64,000 nt of DNA from Euptelea pleiosperma (GCA_035048495.1 CM068548.1:15985464-16049463); one strand, 5' to 3'. Shown: positions 12,201-24,043, counted from the stretch's first letter. Notes: generated by a model from the sequence alone, not told the origin. Made by a program: numbers and translations.

Positions 12201-15200
12201 CGTAGAAGTAGCCTTTTCAATCCAGAATACTTTTTTTTTTATATCTACTACGAAAGGACAATCTCCGAAGATATTGATGAATGCGTATTTACTAGAATGA
12301 AAATGAAAACTTCTATTATTGAGCAATGACTCTCCATTGGCATCTACGTCTGGCCATCTTTCTTTAGAAGCAAGCCCAAATTTGTGGTGCTTATTTTTCA
12401 AAGTAATATACTGGAAAGAAGAAAACAATAACAAAATGACAAACTTATGGAACTATTAGGAGACGAAGTCCCAGGGCATGTTGTACAAATGTGAGGCCGC
12501 AAGCACAAAATCATGAACCATAGATGTAGGGACATCATCTCCTCTCATCATCGCCATCTCCTTGTCCGTCCATATAAGCAACCTCCAGCGGGTGCTTACC
12601 CAAAAAAAATGTTTGAGTGGATAAGGCTAGCCGTGGGAAGAGTCTTGTGGGATGGAAGTGAGAGTGAGATGGCTTTGGCTGGCTCCCACCTAAATCAAGT
12701 ACATGTCCATTTGGGTGTCGTTGCACAGAAGAGCAAGGAGAGAAAGTGCAAGAAGGGAGGGAGAGTAAGATGAGAGAAAGAGCTGGCTCAGGAAGAGAAA
12801 ATGTGTGAGCGAATGTTCTTGTCCTTTCTTTTATACCCAAGGTCCTATCTAAATATTGCTATGGGATAGTGAAAGGTGGAAATGCCATTCCTGATGTAGC
12901 CATACTTCCTTGACACTGATTGCAGTCAAAGCTAGGAGACATCCTATACATTAGTGTACGGCTCGTGACAGTGGACAGTACCACCTCAAAATCTGTAGCC
13001 ATACTTCCCTGACGCTGACTCCTGTCAAAGCTAGGAGACATCCCGTATGTCAGTGTATGGCCCGTGACAGTGGACAGTACCACCTCAAAATATGAAGGTT
13101 ACTTCCAGAAGGTGACCCTAGACGGCTACCTCTAGAGGGCGACCGTTAGAAGGCTCTGCCATCAGCTAAGATGTAAGAAGGTGCCAGCTTGCGAGTCATA
13201 TCCTTGGCCTCTAAACCTTAGACCTCTGTATCCCTTCATGCTGACTGTGCTTGCCATGTCATTCATGGTGAGTCCATGTGGTGTACACGTGAACCTATGA
13301 ATACCATTTTAACCTTCCCAAAAAAAGGCAAGGAACTATGTGGATACCTGGATCCTATAAGCTAACAAACATTAATGGGTAGGATATACCAATTGTGTAC
13401 TTGTTATTTGGGGTTGACTGTTCCTGTTTTGCATGGTGGAAGACTTCCCAAATGAGTAAATGGAGAATGGCCTCATCTGACATTGGAGTAGGGGTGAGGG
13501 ATCATGGTTTTCCTATGAGATGTCGATGGAGACAGCATGTACGTCAGAGGAGGAGAGTTGTTAGTTTCCAATTCCATACTTTCTGGGCTGTAGGGAACGG
13601 GTTTCAGATGCTATTTGAATGAATGACGGATAATAATGTGGACAGGTGGTAGATAATAATAATGATGTACCCATGTCGGATACCATTTTTCAATTGTAAA
13701 TGTCATGTCCATATTGAACCCTGGTCGTGTCTCTGCCATACCCAGGTTATATAACTGATGATAATTAGATAATTAAAATGGTCTAAGGGTGGACCTTACA
13801 TCTTATACATCAGGCTGAACCAATGGTAAAGATGTAGTTTCTGTATGCATTCGACCTACATACTTTGGTACTAGGTCAAGTTGCTGTCACATCTGTGTAT
13901 GAAGTTTACTATAATTCAATTCATACAAGTACTCCTGGCACCGTACGGGTTTCGCCTTATACTGAGGTGACTTGGCTATGTCGAATGCTCTTATGAAGTG
14001 TAGCTCGGTGTTTTCTTTCTCGCCTTTCTTCAACTGCTATCGCTTTCTTTTGCTCTTATCTGCCACTTGTTTATGTTGTTTGGCATTTGTGAAATGATTT
14101 TGACATTAAAATTTTCGTTTCAGATTATGTACTTGAGGGAAGTGAAGGCACACCATTTGCAGGTATGTGATGTTTGTCCAAGGTTTGTTTATTGGGCATT
14201 GGAAAAAAAAGGAATAGATGTAGTCCTTCATTTGGATTGTATTTAAGATCTCTCTGGCCCGTATCTTATATGGGTGACCATATATTTCTTTGCTTTTCTT
14301 TCTGAATGTTCTTTGCTGTTCATTATGATAAGGTGGATATTACTATGGGAAGATCAAGTTTCCTTCAGAGTATCCATTTAAGCCCCCAGGCATCAGGTAC
14401 AATGTTTCTCTTCTGTTAATAGTTGTGCAGGATTTGTTCCGATGCTTCCAGTTGCAATATCCTACTTTGAAGATATTGACTTATTTACTCTTCTGTTGCA
14501 ATGAATTTCTTCCTTCCACGAGTAGCATGATCACCCCCAATGGACGGTTTATCACGCAAAAGAAAATCTGTTTATCTATGAGTGATTGTAAGTTTTCTGT
14601 TGAAGTCTTGATCAATAGTGCATGATTAGAAAGTGATCTATGGAGTAATTAATATAATTGGATTTGGTTCTTTCTTCTTCTAGTTCATCCAGAAAGTTGG
14701 AATCCAATGTGGTCTGTATCAAGGTGAGACTAACCCAAGATTTCAATGACGATCCATATGGAGCTGTGGTGTTTTCCTTTATCCGTCTGATGAAGCAATT
14801 TTCTCTTCTGCATTTTTTCTTTTATACAGTGCTTTATGTTCCTGCTAATAAGTTGTTATTGATAAAGAGACATTTATTATGGTTTGGAATGTTCTCATTA
14901 TTATTTAACTGCTTTGCATAAACTAACTTGTTTGTACTTCATGGGTGCAGCATACTTACAGGACTTTTGTCATTCATGGTGAGTTCTTTGCTGCTCCATT
15001 TATTGTATTGTTATTACTATTCTTTTAGGAACTACACCTCTGTATGGTCTCTCTTTGCTCGTGGTGGAAAACCGTAATTCATTATCTTGTTAGAAAATAC
15101 ATTATATGAACATGGAGTAAATGGAACAACTGTTCTCAGGAACTTGCTGATTGACTCAGTAGTCAGAACTAGGCGGAATCAACTTGGTTAGGCTGGGTTC

Positions 15201-18200
15201 AAGTGCTGAGACCAAAACTCGTTAATGATATATCAACTGTGTTGATCTGCTCTGGCAATTTTTTGTAAAATTCATGAAATTAGAATTGGTTTGGGTGCTT
15301 TGAACTCTGAAACCAAAAGACCGATTTTGGAACTAAAGTTTTGACATTCTAATTCCATCCACTTATGTGGTATGCATTTTCTTTACATAACAATTTTTGA
15401 TAGTAAACATTTATTATTACCCCCTAACCCCTAACCTCTACCCCCACTAAGGTAAGAACAGGACTGAACCCAGGTCTTTGGGAATCGACCCCCAAAGACA
15501 CGATCCCAGGTCTGTGGTACAACACCCCACAGCCTGACCAACTCAGCTGTTAGACGCTTCTTCATACTCAACAATTATTAGTAGTTAAAAAAGTGAAACA
15601 AAGGTAGAGGTGAAGTTGGACGGTGGTGATCTATCCCTAATACATGATGGTGAAGATTACCTTGAGACCCTCTACCTCATTTGCTTTCTGACGTCAAATA
15701 TCCAATTTCTCATACAGTGTTATTATTATTATTATTATTGAACTGGAATTTACCTCCAGGCTTTGAATTTGGATTCACGTGAAGAGATTTGACATGACTT
15801 TTACCATGGCTGTCAACTTGACTTAACCTTCATCCTTTATATGGGCTTGAGACCAACAATTCAGTGTAAAAACAAACACTACATGGGTGGAGGATTCATG
15901 TTGTTGATCCACAATATTTGGGATAAGGCGTATGATGAGTTTACCTCTCCCCTGTAGATAATTTCGTTCTATTTATTTTAATTTGCTTCCAGATTCACCA
16001 AGTTCATTCCTAATAAATCCAGATCCAATCAGATCTATCCCGTTTCCTCTGTTTTGCTACCTCAGAAAAATTCATAGAAATCCCTCTGAGATAGGCTTGT
16101 TGACATGAACATGGAGATTCACGTTAGATGGGGTCGTTGTAGCTTAAGCAATTCGAAGAACCAGCTAACAAACAATGTAGCATGAGTATTAACTCGGTTG
16201 CATCTATATCAGTACCTTCAATCCTCTTACAATAGGGAAGGGGATGGTGGCTGCACAAGAACAGAGCCCTAAATACTAAAAAACAACACTTCTTTTCTCT
16301 CAAGAACTCACAAACACTGAGCATTATGTCCCCAAAACCTCACAGAGTAAGAATGGTGATGTGTCTCCAAGATCAAAGAGAACAGAAGCTAAAGGGGGAA
16401 TCTTCCCGCTCGCAACTCAAAGTCCTCCATTTAATGAACTTCTTTGCACTGAGATGGCAATTGTAACTTTCAACTTCATGCTGATGTGTCTTCTCTTCAT
16501 TTGGCTGTCACATGAGAGTGTGTGTATATATATATATATACATGTATATGAGTTGGCAACATGCTACCCTTAAGAGTGAGGTCATAACCAGTTAAAACTT
16601 CTTCATTTCCTGGTCTGCCACGTGATCTTTGCCTTTAACCTGACTTCTGGGCACAATGATCTTCATCCGTGACACTTTCGATCTCAATTTAATGTGCAAA
16701 ATGCTATTTTCCAGTCCTATGCATACGATTTTGGCTTCGGAAGCATTTGGAGCAACTTTTGATAATCAAAACACAAATTCTTCCTAGACTGTCAGCTCTT
16801 GTTCATCTTGAGTGCCATCTATTCTGTTGAAACCCAACTTGGAGGCTGATTTCTTCTTGTTTAGCTGAAATTGTATGTGTGACTTGATGAAATACTTTTA
16901 TTCAAACCTTCTCCCACATACGATTTAGGCTAGAGCATTGGTTTTCAAAAGTGGTCAGGAACACGGCATTCAATAATGGGGATACAACTTGTGCTTCTCA
17001 AAATCCAATCCATGGATGTAGGTATAGGTATTCTATCCATTATGGCTTCAATTTTAGTTTTTCTAAATTAAGTATTATTTTTCAGTATTTACATCATGCC
17101 AAATATAATGAAACTTCTAATATTGTGATGATTTTTCTGTTACAATATCTACACACACATGAAGAAATGTTATGCTTTAAGGAAACAACCAATAGTAAAA
17201 TAAGAAACACGAAAAATTGTAAGGTAGAAGTATCCATGCAGTAGCGGTACCCAGTTCCAGTATTGGCGTCATATTGTGGATAAGTGTATGCTGGGTATTA
17301 AGTGTCTGAGTTATCATAGGCTAAAATTAAAATAAAAACTTTTGGTTCTGCCTTCCTAAAACTCGTTCAAGTTCGTGAAAGCATTAGTTGGTTGATGCTT
17401 AACCTCGATGTTTCAAAGAACCCAAAACCAGCATTATTTCAAGACTGACTGCTCATTTCCTCACCAAATCAATTTACTTGGTGAAGTTGGAATTCAGGTC
17501 AATTCTCTATTTTGGTATGTTGCTTGATAGTATAAAAATGAACTTCATAGTCCAATTTTATGTTCATTCTACATTGCTTGGAAGTATAAAAAGATTGCAA
17601 ACTTGAACTATTATATTTGAAGCATCTTATTAGTTCTTGGGTCCCATAGAATTTTTTTCCTCATAAGTATGCCTTTTCTCTTGCAGATGGACAACAGTCC
17701 CACCACAGGTAGCGTTTCAACTACTGTGGCTGAGAAGCAACGTCTGGCAAAGGCTTCTCTTGCTTTCAACTGTAAGAAGTATGTTTCTGACTCAGCCCAA
17801 CACGACCCAGTACATACTATTTTTGTTCAAGCTTTTGAGAATCTGGGACCCGAATTGAAATGCCTCTCCTTTCATATCTCTTTGAGCAAATATATGGTGG
17901 AGCAATGATAGAAGTGGCTGGCTGTGCCTTCAGTCCACAATGTACAGGACTGACCTATATATTAATATACACCTTTGAATCCATCGAGCACCTCTTGGAT
18001 GGAGCAAGAACTTGGATGGTTAATGAAGATTTGATTGAGGTTGGGTTATGTCCTTACATTGGGTGGGCTTGACTGTCTGATCAATTGCTTTGCTGGCTAT
18101 ATAGCCCACCAAGTGTTGGCTCACTGATCAGACTTTCGAGATGATGCATAGGTGGACTGTATATTCAAGGTTGGGTTCAAGGCACGAACAATCTCCATGG

Positions 18201-18871
18201 TCCACAGAGCCACCACCATATATTATCACTTTCTTTAATTTTTGTTTGACAACTCAACAATGACCGCGACGTGCTTCTCTCTTGTTCTTCTAGTCACTCC
18301 TGCCTAATGTCAAATAATAAGATGAATCTAACTGGAGACGTAGTCCCAAAAGGTAGAACCTGAGGACAATCTATATTATCCTCAAATACCTTCACATGAC
18401 ACGTCATCAGTGGGAGCTATCATTTCTATTGACTATACTGCTGATCAGATGCTACATTTATTCACGTCCAAAAAAGATGCAATAGATTGGATGTGGCACG
18501 TGTGGATATGGACTGTCGTTGGGGTCTACATGTAGTTCTTAGATTTCCTCTTCTAATCTCATAGTGAGGTCTCATTCTCTTTGTTGAATTACAGCCCAAT
18601 ATTCAGGAAAATATTCCCTGAGTACATAGAGAAGTACAACCAGCAACAGCTTGCAGAGCTGTCGTCGCTAGTGCCCCTGCCAAGGGAAGATTCTGCATCG
18701 ATGCTTGCAACACCTGGCAATGGAACAAGACAAGAAGGCCAAAATAGAGAGGGAACTCAAAATGACACAAGAAACAACAGGAGGGGTTCGAAGAAATTCT
18801 CGTTCTGGATGGTGCTGTTGCTAGTGTCCGTCTTTGGTATCGTGATGGCCCTGCCTCTGCTCCAACCTTGA
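6240..18871 (+). CDS. UBC34: ER-membrane ubiquitin-conjugating enzyme E2 (UBE2J2/UBC33-UBC34 type)
   Basis: This tail-anchored E2 accepts ubiquitin on a cysteine and acts at the ER surface. The family works in ER-associated degradation. There is a 5'-UTR exon about 6240-6515. Coding exons are 9322-9378 (exon from about 9228), 12040-12094, 14124-14162, 14333-14396, 14526-14587, 14684-14723, 14951-14978, 17687-17778 and 18595-18871. All junctions are GT-AG and phases agree. The product is 237 aa, the length I recall for Arabidopsis UBC34. Residues 1-160 form the UBC fold: MAEKSCVKRLQKEYRALCK start, FPSEYPFKPPG, then NGRFITQKKICLSMSD with catalytic Cys87, and FHPESWNPMWSVSS. A variable hydrophilic linker follows, then a C-terminal membrane anchor at about 214-234 (FWMVLLLVSVFGIVMALP). 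The ATG at 9322 is chosen because it opens the conserved N-terminus. Intron 1 is in the leader and contains a LINE. Whether the orthologue is UBC33 or UBC34 is not resolved. Confidence 0.95.
7227..8725 (-). mobile_element. 5'-truncated LINE (non-LTR retrotransposon) in UBC leader intron
   Basis: Read on the minus strand, the frames at 8297-8623 and 7833-8204, and a further frame at about 7600-7833, give the C-terminal part of a plant LINE reverse transcriptase. They include the zf-RVT region (FIWSAKVPTKVTFFM, then CSLCKKSGETVNHLLLHC) and a tail beginning WGLWKERNWRVF. The frames are interrupted, so the copy is dead. The 12-bp repeat TAGAATTTATGA flanks it (7215-7226 and 8726-8737). A T-run at 7229-7235 directly after the left repeat is the poly(A) tail of a minus-strand insertion. 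Length is about 1.5 kb, so the 5' part is missing. Confidence 0.9.
9995..10445. repeat. Dispersed repeat in UBC intron 2, relative of 42190-42570
   Basis: The stretch from cacgtctgtacacttgtattat through catttcaatacaacatag to cctcttttagaatcatg is closely matched in the same order at 42250-42500, inside LKR/SDH. Part of it is also matched in inverted form inside the element at 61076-61696. The ends are not clear. Confidence 0.6.
10483..11513 (+). mobile_element. Cluster of Helitron-like end units in UBC intron 2
   Basis: Four end-like blocks follow one another, finishing near 10618, 10998, 11346 and 11513. Each has the order ...TTTGTCG(G/A)..AGTG, a short hairpin such as GTGCC-GAT-GGCAC, then GGGxCACCCAC. 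The last ends in CTAG followed by T (11510-11514), the canonical Helitron 3' end. Three share an upstream boundary (AACAAAACA...TTGTCTCC at 10465 and 11354; a diverged form at 11005). The second and third include a piece of the hAT-like word repeat (10700-10860, 11150-11275). No Rep/helicase coding is present, so these would be non-autonomous. Confidence 0.6.
12895..13092. repeat. 99-bp tandem dimer
   Basis: Two head-to-tail copies begin TGTAGCCATACTTCC at 12895 and 12994 and end CCACCTCAAAAT. They differ at roughly ten positions. They lie in intron 3 of the UBC gene. Confidence 0.85.
13093..14123. other. Rest of UBC intron 3, nothing recognised
   Basis: This is unassigned intron sequence. 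Open frames are short and match no known family. Confidence 0.5.
14979..17686 (+). other. UBC intron 8 (2.7 kb)
   Basis: The intron lies between donor ATG|GTGAGT and acceptor TTGCAG|ATGGAC. It holds a possible SINE (15415-15570), a short TTA microsatellite (15720-15738) and a short TA/CA run near 16520-16545. No gene or clear retroelement was seen in the remainder. Confidence 0.7.
15415..15570 (-). mobile_element. Possible tRNA-derived SINE
   Basis: On the minus strand, TCTAACAGCTGAGTTGGTCAG resembles an A-box region. About 50 bases later, GGGTCGATTCC is close to the GGTTCGANNCC B-box. A CCCTAA-like simple stretch follows. I see no clean poly(A) tail or TSD. It could instead be another repeat that resembles a tRNA by chance. 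Confidence 0.35.
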
Positions 18872-20629
18872 TCTCTGACTCTGAAAGAAAACCTTACTAG
18901 GTCAGTCTACATTCAGACTCATGATGTTAATAAGTCTGTTAAAGACTTATTATGGTAGTTATCTCGGGGTTTTGTATCATGTAACTAACAGAACTTGTAT
19001 AGGAGGTGGCGGGGAAGGGAAGGTGGTTGTATCTCTTGGCTGCTTTCTCATTTGATTGTGTTGGCGGCAGCATCGTCTGTCACCTTAAAACATTTCATGC
19101 TGGTGATGTCATCTCAATTGATCTGCAATTTGTAAGGGTTTTGTACTTCCATTACCCGTTCTGAGTGATGGAGGTGCATGTGAATGTAGTCTTAGACCAT
19201 AAATGCTGCGTATAAATGGCATTGCTGCTTGCATAGCTCACGTGTGTAGGCCTGTACACCACCCGTATGGACCCTACTTGGATCTTCTCTGCCAAAAGTT
19301 AACATGGTCGACTGTCCAAAGAATGAACGCATATATACCCCACTCGATTATGAAAATCCTCCGAGCTGGTCAAGTTTTGGCCTGGAAGACGAGGACAGTT
19401 GGTTTTTTATTTTATCACCCCATCATCTGCACTATATATACCGGTCTGGCATTTAATTGCAAGCTATGGTCTATAAAACATGCCATGGAACATTGCTGGT
19501 AAGAGGCATTTAGCTCGCATTTGGAAGGGGAAGGTGGTTTCATGTATCTAACGAAACCATGCCTTTCTCAGACAAGAAGCAACTCAGGCCTTTCTCGCCA
19601 GCTCCCTGACAACTTCTCTTTTCCTGACGAAGTGGAGTCAAACCGTCAGACACTCCGGAGATCTGCCGAAAGTCTATCTACAATTCTCATGGTTGGCAAT
19701 GCTGGATACTCTTTTGGAAGAGATTTTTTTTTAATCAAGAACGGAAATTCCCTGATACAGGTCATATCTGAGGAAGCTAATTAGGGACCTTGGAGATCCA
19801 TCAATCCCCGTGGAAGTTAATGACTTCCCCTACGTGGTCAGTTGCGAAATTTGCTTCTCTATAATAGTGTTAAACATGGAATTAGTGGAAACCATTCCAT
19901 AAGCTGAATCTGATGTCTTCTGTCAGATTATAAATCAAGGGGGGTCAACCTCACCTCATATAGCTTGAATCACTTTTGAGTCTCCTTAAAATCACATCTT
20001 CTCCGCCTTAATGCCTTGAGCTAATCTGATAAAATGCCATCCGCCCCATGCCTTTGCTATTGTGATTGTAGGTTTATTTATACGATGAGCCATAATGGCT
20101 TGAAATTTCCTTGCATTATTTGGAGTAACACCTCCAAATATTGCTCTTCCCTCGCTGAACCTTGAAAATTACATTTCGTCCACCCTATTGGGTGGGGGCT
20201 TCATCGAATGAAATTAGGCTCTTTTGCTTTACTTGTAAACTAGTGTTTTTGTCCGTGCTCAGAACGGATTCTCTGATTTATAAAAGAAAAATATAACGAA
20301 CATAATAGTATTATACATATGGTTTCTATGAGTTGGATTTGCATTTTTTTATGGGTTCATTGTCTTTTTTCTTATTTTTTCGTAATCAGTTTATGGGTTC
20401 ATTGTCAACCTTTGGATTTGAGGAATATTTTTGGGGTACTTCTTGGAGAGGTTCATTTATAACATTTCTAAAAATATTTATAATTGCATTAATGGTAGTG
20501 GGATTTTATGGTAGAGAGGCGGGTTGTTGGAAATATTTTTGGAGGAAGAAACGTAGTTTTTATTTTAGTTGAAATCTAGTATTAGAAGTTAATAAGGAAA
20601 CTCAAAAATATAAAGTAATGTCCTAATAT
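18872..20629. other. UBC 3' UTR (to about 19200) then intergenic
   Basis: The 3' UTR follows the TGA at 18869-18871. No classical AATAAA stands out. From 19200 to 20629 the open frames (19203-19502, 19521-19784, 20333-20572) match no family I recognise and have no splice partners. Confidence 0.5.
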
Positions 20630-20638
20630 TTAAGATAA

Positions 20639-21166
20639 GGGTCGGGCTCAAGGGACCACCATTTCCGACCCCCCTTTTTTGACCTCTATCTTGGCGTACC
20701 CACGTGGAAGATGAATCAATGGCTGATTTTTGGTGGGATGATCTCTATGGTGAGGAGATCATCCTCACGAAAATTCAAATCATTCTGATATTCATAGACT
20801 GGTTTAGAAGCTGAAGCATTATGGACCGTCGATTTTTACTGTGTAAATCCCCACCAAAAATCAGCCATTGATTCATCTTCCACATGAGTACGCCAAGATG
20901 GGGGTCAAAAAAGGGTCCATTCTGAAATTTCCAACCCCATCAAATGTGGTTTTAAAGTTACACGGTAAAAATCGACGGTCCATAATGCTTCGGCTTCTAA
21001 ACCAGTCTATGAATATCATAATGATTTGAATTTTCTTGAGGATGATCTCCTCACCATAGAGATCATCCCCACCAAAAATCAGCCATTGATTCATCTTCCA
21101 CGTGGGTACGCCAAGATAGAGGTCAAAAAAGGGGGGTCGGAAATGGTGGTCCCTTGAGCCCGACCC
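20639..21166. mobile_element. Mutator-like foldback MITE, 9-bp TSD, nested arms
   Basis: The termini GGGTCGGGCTCAAGGGACC and GGTCCCTTGAGCCCGACCC are perfect inverses, and the arms continue past 100 bp. The flanks TTAAGATAA (20630-20638) and TTAACATAA (21167-21175) form a 9-bp repeat with one mismatch. The interior contains an extra inverted copy of the arm (CCACCAAAAATCAGCC... near 20851), so the element appears to hold a partial copy of itself. Confidence 0.85.
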
Positions 21167-21281
21167 TTAACATAATTAAATAGTTGGAGTCTTGGAGAAG
21201 AAGAGACGTTTTGGTTGGAATCTCAAAGGGATCTAACTCACATTAAATTGTTTGGAGAATAAATTGTGATCGTTTTTGGAC

Positions 21282-21496
21282 TTTTTTGCTTTACCCCCTT
21301 ACTTTATTGATGAAATTTGCATCTCACCCAATGTTTTCAAAATATTTGTGTCTCACCCTCTGACCAGTTGACCATATAGGGTCTTGGGATGGACATCCCA
21401 ATATTTTTTAAATGACTATAATGACCTTGGGTGACATGCAAATATTTTAAAAACATTGGGTAATTGCATCAATAAAGTAAGGGAGACAAGCAAAAG
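21282..21496. repeat. Palindromic MITE, copy 1
   Basis: The left arm CCCTTACTTTATTGATG and the right arm CATCAATAAAGTAAGGG frame about 215 bp whose halves are inverse copies. The same family, in opposite interior orientation, is at 22299-22530. Confidence 0.8.
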
Positions 21497-21887
21497 ATCT
21501 TTTATTATTTTGAGATTTTTTTTTTTTGAGGATTGTGAGCTCAAAACCTTTCTTCATTTACTTTTGGCCCAACCGAGGTTCACCTACAGACCAAAAAATT
21601 AATATGATTGTTATTTAAGCATTGGATTAGAGTCGTTTTCTTAAGTTGATTTTATCCATAGAATTTGAAGCGGAGCGAAAAGGGTTTTCCATGAGATGGA
21701 AAATGAAAGCTATTAGCTCCACATGACCTCTAAGAATGTGCCACGTGGCTCATATTGTGGTCCTTTGTCATCATTGACGAGGGACATTAGCGTGCTTAAC
21801 AACCTGTGAAGGTGTATTCCTTTTAAGGTCGTGACGTAACAATGTATACCTGAGATCTTTTCAAATGCGGAAGTGGCATTTTTGGTA

Positions 21888-22156
21888 GTCACCGCTGCTA
21901 TCTGGGCCCACTGACCGCATGGATGTTTAGCCCACCCCTTAGTAGATATTCATACCAAAAATCAGCTTGTTTGATGATTTTTAGCCGTAGGTTTTAGTAC
22001 TAAAAAAAAAGATTGAATTCAACGGCTATAAGAACGCCTTAAAAAGTCCTAAAATCTAATGGTTGTAGATTACCAATCAGGGTGATTTTTGGTGTGTATA
22101 ACGACCAAGGGGTGGGATAAACATCCATGCGGTCAGTGGGCCCAAATGATAGTGGT
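21888..22156. repeat. Foldback MITE (GGGCCCACTGACCGC arms)
   Basis: GGGCCCACTGACCGCATGGATG near 21904 is mirrored by CATCCATGCGGTCAGTGGGCCC near 22120. The core (gatttttagccgtagg, ccaatcagggtgatttttggtg) is shared with the elements at 5816, 53470 and 57339. Confidence 0.8.
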
Positions 22157-22298
22157 GAGTAACAAAATCATGCTTCCGAATTTAAAAATGTTTCAGGCAT
22201 ACCTTGTTACATCTTTTTTCCTTCCTTTTATAGTTCAAAATCCTCAAAAAAAAGAAAGGTTGGGCTCACAATCTTCAAAAAAAAAATACCTGAATTTA

Positions 22299-22530
22299 TT
22301 TTTGCTTGTCCCCCTTACTTTATTGATGCAATTTGCATCGCACCCAATGTTTTTAAAATATTTGCGTGTTGCCCAAGGTCATTATAGTCATTTCAAAAAT
22401 ATTGGGATGTCCATCCGAAGACCCTCTATGGTCAACGACGTTGACCATAGTCAAAGGGTGAGACAAATATTTTGAAAACATTAGGTGAGATGCAAATTGC
22501 ATCAATAAAGTAAGGGGATAAAGCTAAAAA
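22299..22530. repeat. Palindromic MITE, copy 2 (inverted relative to copy 1)
   Basis: It has the same arms as 21282-21496. Its interior reads in the opposite sense: aaggtcattatagtcattt here against aaatgactataatgacctt in copy 1. A CAACGACGTTGACCATAG inverted patch sits near the centre. Confidence 0.8.
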
Positions 22531-22665
22531 GCCCTAGTTTTTGTCGCGGAAGAGACGTATCGGAGTTTTTGGAGAGAGATGTTTTAGTTGGAATTTCTCC
22601 ATAGAAGTTATTGGCTAATTAAAGTTCGGAGAAAAGTGTGATGTACCCTTATTTTTAGTGGGTAA

Positions 22666-22847
22666 GGATCCACACGCAACCTTTTTTGACAACCACTTCT
22701 CGGGCGTGGATTCCGAGAATCCAAGGTAGTTTGTGATAGTGCTTAGGTGGCATTTACGTTTGCCAAAGCTAAAAAAATCACCATTAGATTCTCGGAATCC
22801 ACACTCGAGAAGTGGTTGTCAAAAAAGTTGTTCTCGGATCCGGATCC
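22666..22847. repeat. Foldback element with BamHI-like GGATCC ends
   Basis: The left arm (GACAACCACTTCTCG, GGATTCCGAGAATC) and the right arm (GATTCTCGGAATCC, CGAGAAGTGGTTGTC) are inverted copies of about 60-70 bp around a short loop. It is related in its central part to the hairpins at 23370-23612. Confidence 0.8.
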
Positions 22848-23308
22848 CTTTTTAATAGCATTATGGAAGTTTAAAGGGGTTTGTTGAAAAAGGCAAAAAA
22901 GATGGAGAGATCCATATGTGGATGAGAGAGAAGGGTGGTTCCATGTTGTCCTTGATAGCCTCTCTAACATGGAGGGTGTCTTTCCACACCCAAGAGGTGG
23001 AGGCCATCTTTCCATGTTCATTTGCTTTGCTCGCAAATAAATCTACCTCATCTTGCGAGGAGAGCTTGCATTTTGGGAGGCATACCAAAGAAAAAGAGAG
23101 TTAAGTTAAAAAAATAAAAAAAATTCAAGGGTTTTCAAAAGTTGAGGGGCAACTGCCCCATTGGGCCCTTCCTGGCTCCGCCACTATGGAGAAATGGAGT
23201 ATTCTAGTATATGTGTGTAAATATTATTCTCTTGGTGACTCCAATGGTTTTTACTTTTGCAGAGACCAATCAAATTACAACTAAAAGTTTTCATATTTTT
23301 TTATGGGT

Positions 23309-23666
23309 CGGATTCACGGACAATTTTTTGACAGAAAATTTTCACCGAAAATCTTGTCTGTGGATCTCGAGAATCCAACGGTGGTTGATAGTGCTGAGCT
23401 GGCATTCACTTTTGCCACAGAAAAACCACTGTTGTATTCTCAAAACTACGGCCGAGAGCTTCCGTGAAAATTTATGTCCAAAAATATAGGTCGTCATAAC
23501 CTGTTCCTTTTTCATTTTCATAGTCAGGATTCGAGAATCCAACAGTGGTTGATAGTGTTGAGCTGGCATTCACTTTTGCCAAAGCAAAACCACCGTTGGA
23601 TTCTCGGAATTGATGCCCGAGATGTCGGCTGAAAATTTTTGTAAAGAAATTTATATCCACAGATCC
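23309..23666. repeat. Two head-to-tail hairpin units
   Basis: Units at about 23370-23450 and 23525-23612 both read CGAGAATCCAAC(G/A)GTGGTTGATAGTG, then GAGCTGGCATTCACTTTTGCC, then AAACCAC(T/C)GTTG(T/G)ATTCTC. Each folds on itself. The outer sequence (GATTCACGGACAA, TATCCACAGATCC) is also weakly inverted. Confidence 0.7.
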
Positions 23667-23728
23667 TGATGCTATTTTTTTTACTTAAGGCAACTGTCTA
23701 CAGGGAGAATGAGTCAAGTAACTCTTAA

Positions 23729-24043
23729 GGCGTGTTTGATTGCCAATTTTCCTGTGGAAAAATCACATTTTCTCAAGAAACATAATTTTCCCTTGTTTGA
23801 TTGCTATTTTAAATTTGAAAAAATTTCCATCGAAAAATGAGATTTTCCCATCAAGCAAGGAATTCATTTCTGTTCCACAGGTGAGAATTCTTTCCCATGA
23901 AAATCTACCCTTATTTCCTCACATAATTGAAAATTGCTTATTTTCTCGAGTGCGATCAAACAACCTTATTGGGAGTATTTCACCAAGAAAAATTTTCCTG
24001 GCAACATTTTCTCAAGAGAATTTTCTATGTAATGAAACACGCC
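23729..24043. mobile_element. MITE with GGCGTGTTT ends
   Basis: The terminal inverted repeat is GGCGTGTTTGATT and AAACACGCC. The interior is rich in TTTTC/GAAAA words. A partial second copy (same order of aatgagattttcccatc, ggaattcatttctgttcc, cacataattgaaaattgc) is at 46206-46345. No matching TSD was found. Confidence 0.7.

Noticed and set aside
12180..12840. Minus-strand frames in UBC intron 3 (84 and 101 codons)
   Set aside because: No similarity to a known transposase or gene could be recognised and they lack splice partners.
15420..15440. CCCTAA-like telomere repeat
   Set aside because: Only two imperfect units within a larger repeat; not a telomeric tract.
16124..16573. Possible LTR or gene fragment in UBC intron 8
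   Set aside because: No TG...CA ends, TSD or coding similarity could be found; left as unassigned intron.
19970..20170. Minus-strand stop-free stretch that begins like a LINE reverse transcriptase (AIFGGVTPNNARKF)
   Set aside because: Only a short vague resemblance, with no neighbouring RT motifs, poly(A) tail or TSD.
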